From JBEGTT01 sp041179245 (GTDB lineage: Bacteria > Pseudomonadota > Gammaproteobacteria > Burkholderiales > Rhodocyclaceae), in assembly GCA_041179245.1 (NCBI GenBank), contig JBEGTT010000071.1:1-36887 (forward strand): DNA of 36,887 bases, read 5' to 3'. Below the pieces are notes generated by a model. The model did not search any database, was not told where the DNA came from, and saw only the letters and a list, made by a program, of their open reading frames with translations. Position numbers and translations under genes: made by a program. Below are positions 32,832 through 36,887 of this stretch, piece by piece (the stretch's first letter is position 1; every line of letters starts with the position of its first letter).

Positions 32832-33353
32832 TTATTTTTTGGATGGACGACCTGTCTTAATCCGTTCAACAGCACCCAATGCTTTCGTCAAATCAGCATC
32901 GGACATAGCCTGTAATGCGGCCAAACCAGCGCGCAAAATTTCACTTTTCTTAAATTCACTACCCGCTGCCAAAGCACGCAGTTTCAGGCTAGCAATCAGC
33001 GCATAATCGCTCTCCGGAAACGTAAAGCTATCGCGAACCAACTTAGGTTTTTTGGTCTTGATGGTTTTGGCAACTTCAACCACTTCCGGCGCTGGTGCCG
33101 CAGGAACTGCTGCTGATTCAACGGGTTGGATAGGCTGAACGGCCTTTGTTTTTGCGCGAGTTGCGGACTTGGCGGGCGCTTTGGTAGCTGGCTTAGCGGT
33201 CGATTCAGCCGCCGATTTTTCAACCGCATTCTCAACCGTTTTTTCAGCCTTAATTGGCTCAGGAGCCGGTGCGACAACCACTGCCTCTACTACAGAGGGG
33301 TTTTCCAACACAGGTTGGCTGACTGGCGCTTTAGATGTTTTGGACTTGCTCAT
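32832..33353 (-). CDS. Ala/Pro/Lys-rich protein with C-terminal ribbon-helix-helix-like domain
   Basis: A 173-residue basic protein. Residues 1-100 are low-complexity (AAPAPEV, KPATKAPAKSATRAK), likely disordered and reminiscent of histone H1-like tails. Residues about 105-160 are conserved-looking: LVRDSFTFPESDYALIASLKLRALAAG then EFKKSEILRAGLAAL, fitting a beta strand plus two helices as in ribbon-helix-helix DNA-binding proteins. GRPSKK at the end resembles an AT-hook-like GRP. A GAGG site lies six bases before the ATG. It is divergent from the ParA-type gene, an arrangement like plasmid ParF/ParG-type partition pairs in which the RHH protein binds DNA and stimulates the ATPase; this link is inference. 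Specific function unknown. Confidence 0.7.
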   Translation of the reverse strand: MSKSKTSKAPVSQPVLENPSVVEAVVVAPAPEPIKAEKTVENAVEKSAAESTAKPATKAPAKSATRAKTKAVQPIQPVESAAVPAAPAPEVVEVAKTIKTKKPKLVRDSFTFPESDYALIASLKLRALAAGSEFKKSEILRAGLAALQAMSDADLTKALGAVERIKTGRPSKK

Positions 33354-33354
33354 G

Positions 33355-33417
33355 GTATACCTCGCACAATAGATTAAAGACGTATACTATATAAACACTT
33401 TACGTTATTTTTTGCAA
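33355..33417. promoter_or_regulatory. Divergent promoter region with two GTATAC palindromes
   Basis: The 80-bp gap between the RHH-like and ParA-type genes is A+T-rich. On the minus strand TTGCAA (33412-33417) lies 18 bases from TATATA, a fair sigma-70 promoter for the RHH-like gene. Two GTATAC palindromes (33355-33360 and 33382-33387) are 27 bp apart, the first adjoining the ribosome site and the second next to the -10; they could be operators for autoregulation. Confidence 0.35.
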
Positions 33418-33433
33418 GCAACGAGAAAAAACG

Positions 33434-34093
33434 ATGAAAAAAATTATGGTAGCGAATCCCAAAGGGGGAAGTGGGAAATCAACAATGGCTGTCCATCTGG
33501 CCAGTTGGTTTGCAAGGAATGATGAAATTGTTTATCTGGGAGATATTGATCGCCAGCAGTCATGCCGTTACTGGCTGTCACAGCGACCGGCAGATTTACC
33601 CCCCATTCACTCCTGGGAAATCAAGGGAGACGAACCGGGCAATCCACCCAAAGATTGCACCGTCGCCATTTTAGACACGCCCGCAGGGCTGCATGGCAAG
33701 CCGCTCAAGCAACTACTTAATGATTTTGATCGCGTAGTAGTTCCGGTTTCGCCATCGCGTTTTGACATGATGGCTAGCCAGAGTTTCTTTAATGAATTGG
33801 CTGAAACTAAGGCGGTGCGTAAAGAAAAAATTAGCGTGGCGATTGTGGGGATGCGGGTTGATCCTAGAACCGTCGCCTCTAAGCAGTTGATTGAATTTCT
33901 GGAGTGGTTTGAATTGCCCCTGATTACCTGTATTCGCTCAGCCCAACGTTATGTCAGCGCGGTCGAAACAGGAACAACAATTTTTGATGCTGGGACCATT
34001 CCACAAAATGACCACCAGCACTGGAAACCCCTCTTAGACTGGGCGCAGGGCGCTCGCCGAAATCACAGCAACCATGTGTTGACGGCAGAGTAA
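33434..34093 (+). CDS. Small ParA-family ATPase
   Basis: A 219-residue ParA/MinD-type ATPase. The deviant Walker A motif is PKGGSGKST (residues about 9-17) with the signature Lys; GDIDRQQSCRYW is the Walker A' region and VAILDTPAG Walker B. There is no N-terminal DNA-binding extension, so it is of the short ParA (type Ib, ParF-like) class. It may position DNA or a protein cargo on the nucleoid. The divergent gene encodes a possible RHH partner. This is not the usual chromosomal parA, which sits with parB and gidAB near the origin; none of those is here. A GAG lies upstream of the ATG. Function is otherwise unknown. Confidence 0.85.
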   Translation: MKKIMVANPKGGSGKSTMAVHLASWFARNDEIVYLGDIDRQQSCRYWLSQRPADLPPIHSWEIKGDEPGNPPKDCTVAILDTPAGLHGKPLKQLLNDFDRVVVPVSPSRFDMMASQSFFNELAETKAVRKEKISVAIVGMRVDPRTVASKQLIEFLEWFELPLITCIRSAQRYVSAVETGTTIFDAGTIPQNDHQHWKPLLDWAQGARRNHSNHVLTAE

Positions 34094-34206
34094 ACAAACA
34101 CGCCTCCGACAGAAAAAATCAGGAAAGCAGTCACTGCCAGCGTTTTCCTGATGTCGTCATCAATGGTTTTTAGCGTGGCTTCTGTGCCGATAATTGAGTA
34201 GCGCAT
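34063..34206 (-). CDS. Possible 47-residue single-pass membrane protein
   Basis: A short frame with a strong ribosome site (AGGAGAAGG ending two bases before the ATG at 34206). The product has a polar start, MRYSIIGTEATLKTIDDD, then a hydrophobic helix TLAVTAFLIFSVGGVFVYSA (about residues 22-41) and a short tail WLL. It overlaps the ParA-type gene's 3' end by 31 bp on the opposite strand. Against it: a terminator-like hairpin with a T run lies inside the frame. I recognise no family. The clear Shine-Dalgarno and coherent topology are the only support. Confidence 0.4.
   Translation of the reverse strand: MRYSIIGTEATLKTIDDDIRKTLAVTAFLIFSVGGVFVYSAVNTWLL
34113..34151 (-). terminator. Terminator-like hairpin downstream of the cyclase gene
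   Basis: On the minus strand TCAGGAAA (complement of 34144-34151) pairs with TTTCCTGA (complement of 34119-34126) across a 17-base interior, and a run of six T follows. It lies about 120 bp past the cyclase stop and could end the crp-cyclase transcript, though it also falls inside the possible 47-residue frame. Confidence 0.45.
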
Positions 34207-34270
34207 GACCTTCTCCTAAGTTCAAAAATTTACTGATAGGAGTATGACCAGCGTTTGTTTCAGGAAGTTT

Positions 34271-36160
34271 TCACCCTGCTGGTTTTAAAGCATAAACCGC
34301 AACAGCTTCATCCCGCCCTTTAACGAGGTGGGAACCGCAGCACTCAAACCGATCTAGCCCGATTAACTGGGCAGTTAGTTGGCCAAGGAGTAAATCCTTC
34401 CCAACGGTACGAGTCAGTTGTTCGATTCTGGTAGCCAAGTTCACCGCATCGCCGTGGGCGCTCCAAGCACGATGGGCGTTACCAAAAATACCCACGGCCA
34501 TCTCCCCTGAGTTGATTCCGATACTGACTTTCATCGGGTCAAAGCCATGCTCAATAAACCAAGGTTCAAGTTGAACAATAGCGGTCTGCATCTCTAGTGC
34601 TGCATTCAGCGCGTGCTGGGCATGTAGGTGCAGCTCTCCGTGGGCACCCCAAATGGCCATCAATCCATCGCCTGTGTATTTTTCAATGATGCCACCGTGT
34701 TTTACAACAATTGAAGCCAGCGTTTCCAGGCACTTCTGGGCTAATAGGGCGACGCGTTCGGGTACTTTGCCTTCAGATGCGTGGGTAAAACCTCTCATAT
34801 CCGTTACCAACACGGTGAGTTGTTTCTTTTCGGTTCCCGCGATGACTTCTTGTTCATTGAGCAATTTGTTAACCAGCATGGCTGGAAGGAAATAACTGGA
34901 TTGAATGGCAATTCTCGATAGTTTTCGATTACTACGAAAACCTTCAGTAATCACATACAAAGAACTGGCAAGGATTAAAAACAAGGGAATTGCGATGGCT
35001 GGGATCGTGATTTGGAAATTTCTGAGTAGTAGGTAAGCGCTGGAAATATAAATCCCACTCATCACAACACTAAACACCAGCACTGTTCCAGCGTTCTTGG
35101 CTGGCAGTTTGATGATGCATACGGCCAACAAAATCAGGATCAATAAGGCGATGAAATTGACCGGCACAGCCTGGATTTCATAGGGTGTAATGAGTCGGTT
35201 ATCCAGCCCCGCAGAAAGTATTTGAGCATGTATCTCAATGCCGGGAGTTTGATTACCTTGTGGTGTAGATACCCGATCTCCCAAGCTTAATGCGGTACTC
35301 CCAAGCAGCGTAATGGTGTTGTTAAGTTTCTCAACGGGTATTCGTTTTAATAAAACATCTGCAGCGGAAATGTATTCAAAGCCACCAGGATTAACGAGGT
35401 AGGGAATCCACAACCCATTTTGGGCATCCAATGGGAGATTGGGGCCATAGGGTAAAAATTGGATGCCCGACTTTGTGGGAAGAAGAAACTCCGGTTGGTA
35501 CAGGGAAAACAAAAGTCGGGTGCTTAAGGCCAATGTACAGCTATTTAAAACGCAGATAATGGGATTAAGCTTCCGCACTTTGCCGTCATCGTCCAGTTTG
35601 GGCGTGATGTGACCGACATTCCAGGTAGCGCTGTTTATGGGGTGCGGGGGTAATACGCCAGAATGATTGGCAATGTAGCCATAGGCTTGGGTTCGGATAC
35701 TGGCGGGAAGATTGGATGGGATCGCGTCGCTCAAGAGCATCCCAACTTGGTTTTGGCTGTCTGGGTTGAAATCGTAGGTTTGAGCAAGCGTAATGGCGGG
35801 ATGTGACAGTGCCTTTTGAAGCTGCTCGTCGTGCAAGCGACGGTCGGGGAAAATCATGTCCATCCCGAGCAGGGCGACTTGGTAATGTTCAGTGAGATTG
35901 CTGATGAGTTTTGCTGTTGTGTTGCGTGGCCATGGCCATGCACCTATTTCGGCAAGGCTTTTTTCATCAACATCGATGAGCAGAATGCGGGTTTCGTGAT
36001 CGATCTTCGGCAGCGCCCCTTGCAGGTAGTCATAAGCAATATTTTCCAGTCCTTGATACAAGGAATTTGGAATCAGACTAAACGGCACCACAACCAAGGC
36101 TGCAATTAGGCAGGCAGTGGCGCGCAGACGTTGCTGAATAGAACTAATAGATTGCCGCAC
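34271..36160 (-). CDS. CHASE2-domain class III adenylate/guanylate cyclase
   Basis: A 629-residue membrane signalling enzyme. An N-terminal membrane segment (about 12-32) leads into an extracytoplasmic CHASE2 sensor (about 35-325, with RILLIDVDEKSLAEIGAWPWPR typical of its start). Three membrane helices follow (about 333-410: FIALLILILLAVCIIKL, VLVFSVVMSGIYISSAYLL, IPAIAIPLFLILASSLYVI). The class III cyclase domain (about 445-620) has the metal Asp in VTDMRGFT and KYTGDGLMAIWGA, plus AVGIFGNAHRAWSAHGDAVNLATRIEQL. It probably makes cAMP, but purine specificity is not certain from the sequence. It starts at GTG 4 bp after the Crp-family stop without a Shine-Dalgarno, so translation is likely coupled. 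Confidence 0.9.
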   Translation of the reverse strand: MRQSISSIQQRLRATACLIAALVVVPFSLIPNSLYQGLENIAYDYLQGALPKIDHETRILLIDVDEKSLAEIGAWPWPRNTTAKLISNLTEHYQVALLGMDMIFPDRRLHDEQLQKALSHPAITLAQTYDFNPDSQNQVGMLLSDAIPSNLPASIRTQAYGYIANHSGVLPPHPINSATWNVGHITPKLDDDGKVRKLNPIICVLNSCTLALSTRLLFSLYQPEFLLPTKSGIQFLPYGPNLPLDAQNGLWIPYLVNPGGFEYISAADVLLKRIPVEKLNNTITLLGSTALSLGDRVSTPQGNQTPGIEIHAQILSAGLDNRLITPYEIQAVPVNFIALLILILLAVCIIKLPAKNAGTVLVFSVVMSGIYISSAYLLLRNFQITIPAIAIPLFLILASSLYVITEGFRSNRKLSRIAIQSSYFLPAMLVNKLLNEQEVIAGTEKKQLTVLVTDMRGFTHASEGKVPERVALLAQKCLETLASIVVKHGGIIEKYTGDGLMAIWGAHGELHLHAQHALNAALEMQTAIVQLEPWFIEHGFDPMKVSIGINSGEMAVGIFGNAHRAWSAHGDAVNLATRIEQLTRTVGKDLLLGQLTAQLIGLDRFECCGSHLVKGRDEAVAVYALKPAG

Positions 36161-36164
36161 TTAC

Positions 36165-36887
36165 TTAGGGATGAGGGGAACGGGCCGAAGGGCTTCCCCC
36201 GTCAGTTTCACTGGCCAACGCATTGAGTTCGGTAGGATTCCGCACAATCATCCGCTGGTTATCTTTTTCAATAATCGTCATGTGATGAAGATTGTGTAGC
36301 GCCCTAGTCACCGTTTCACGGCTGGTATTGGCCATCAATGCCATCTGCTGATGGGTTGGCATGTTTTCGATGGTCATCAGCTGCCCCGGGTCGGGTTTGG
36401 CCAACAAGCGCATCAGTGCGTAAATCCGCTGAAACGCGTTTGAAATGCCTAACAAGGCACGAAAATCAGTGGATGCTCGTAACCTGCCAGCAATATGTTT
36501 GAGCATACGCTCGGCAATAACGGGGGTGTGGTAGATCAACTCGCTGGCCATTGCCTTAGGCAAAATAGCCACTTGAGAGACGCTGACGGCGACAATCGAT
36601 GCTGATCGAGGAAGACTATCAATGACAGCAACTTCTCCAAAAAAATCACCGGGAGTCAGAAAATTAAGCCCCGTTTCTTTGCCATCAGGCGCGACATCCA
36701 CCACCATCAAGCGACCTTCGAGCAGGAAAAAAAGCTCATCCCCTTGGCTGCCTTTGTGAATGACAAATTCCCGCTTAGAAAAATCTTTCAGCCGCATTGA
36801 TTCGACAAGAACAGCAAGATGCTCGTCAGGTAGCCCTTCAAGCAACGGAATTTTGCGTAAAAGATTGACGGAAATCTTAGCAGCCAT
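36165..36887 (-). CDS. Crp/Fnr-family cyclic-nucleotide-responsive regulator
   Basis: At least 240 residues; the ATG is the last codon at the window edge, so an upstream start cannot be excluded. Residues about 10-130 are a cyclic-nucleotide-binding beta-roll with the phosphate-binding cassette GEVAVIDSLPRSASI (Glu, Arg and Ser all kept, as in cAMP-binding CRP). A long C-helix follows, then a winged helix-turn-helix (about 170-215) with THQQMALMANTSRETVTRAL. No N-terminal Cys cluster, so not an Fnr-type oxygen sensor. The C-terminal 20 residues (Ser/Pro-rich) exceed typical CRP length. It directly precedes the cyclase gene (4-bp gap), making a producer-receiver pair for one second messenger. 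Confidence 0.88.
   Translation of the reverse strand: MAAKISVNLLRKIPLLEGLPDEHLAVLVESMRLKDFSKREFVIHKGSQGDELFFLLEGRLMVVDVAPDGKETGLNFLTPGDFFGEVAVIDSLPRSASIVAVSVSQVAILPKAMASELIYHTPVIAERMLKHIAGRLRASTDFRALLGISNAFQRIYALMRLLAKPDPGQLMTIENMPTHQQMALMANTSRETVTRALHNLHHMTIIEKDNQRMIVRNPTELNALASETDGGSPSARSPHP

Overview
The window looks like a chromosomal segment from a Gram-negative betaproteobacterium, probably of the Neisseriales (Chitinibacter/Chromobacterium-like). The basis is a BirA-CoaX fusion as in Neisseria, the colinear rplM-rpsI / argC / erpA order, NtrBC, and a malate synthase A with its own LysR gene. The taxonomic call is inference from gene content; no search was run.

Region 1 (1-20.1 kb) is a surface or flagellin glycan locus. 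A 5'-truncated plus-strand gene (nucleotidyltransferase plus PfkB kinase, reversed relative to HldE) converges on a long run of 17 tightly packed minus-strand genes. In transcription order these are: a TPR-GT41 O-GlcNAc-transferase-like protein with an extra C-terminal domain, LegB, LegC, a LegH/NeuD acetyltransferase, NeuB/LegI, NeuC/LegG, PtmE, a WbpG/PseA/PtmG-type amidotransferase with its HisH and HisF partners, PtmF, PtmB/LegF, PtmA, a hexapeptide acetyltransferase, a C-methyltransferase-like protein, a GDP-mannose-dehydratase-like SDR and a glycosyltransferase. Together they predict a GDP-sugar-based route to CMP-legionaminic acid, an acetamidino (amidine) decoration made by the HisH/HisF/amidotransferase trio, further acetyl/methyl tailoring, and transfer by the large TPR protein and/or the terminal glycosyltransferase. 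Many junctions are 4-bp ATGA overlaps or gaps of 2-11 bp, so translational coupling is likely.

Region 2 (20.2-21.7 kb) is a gene for an Ala/Ser/Thr/Gln-rich repeat protein with a 243-bp internal tandem duplication and a C-terminal EF-hand-like calcium-binding module. It sits just upstream of the TPR glycosyltransferase but is separated from it by a strong bidirectional terminator hairpin. It is a plausible secreted protein and a possible acceptor.

Region 3 (21.9-33 kb) is housekeeping: hisC (+); a minus-strand series argC, a membrane-anchored coiled-coil protein, erpA, ntrB, ntrC and birA-coaX; rplM-rpsI with a near-consensus sigma-70 promoter and a clear terminator; and a LysR regulator divergent from aceB.

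Region 4 (32.8-36.9 kb) holds a divergent pair (a ribbon-helix-helix-like basic protein and a small ParA-type ATPase), a possible 47-residue membrane protein too short for usual gene finding, and a two-gene cyclic-nucleotide module (a Crp-family regulator followed by a CHASE2-class III nucleotide cyclase). No gene-free stretch exceeds 300 bases, and no tRNA, rRNA, CRISPR array or insertion sequence was seen.
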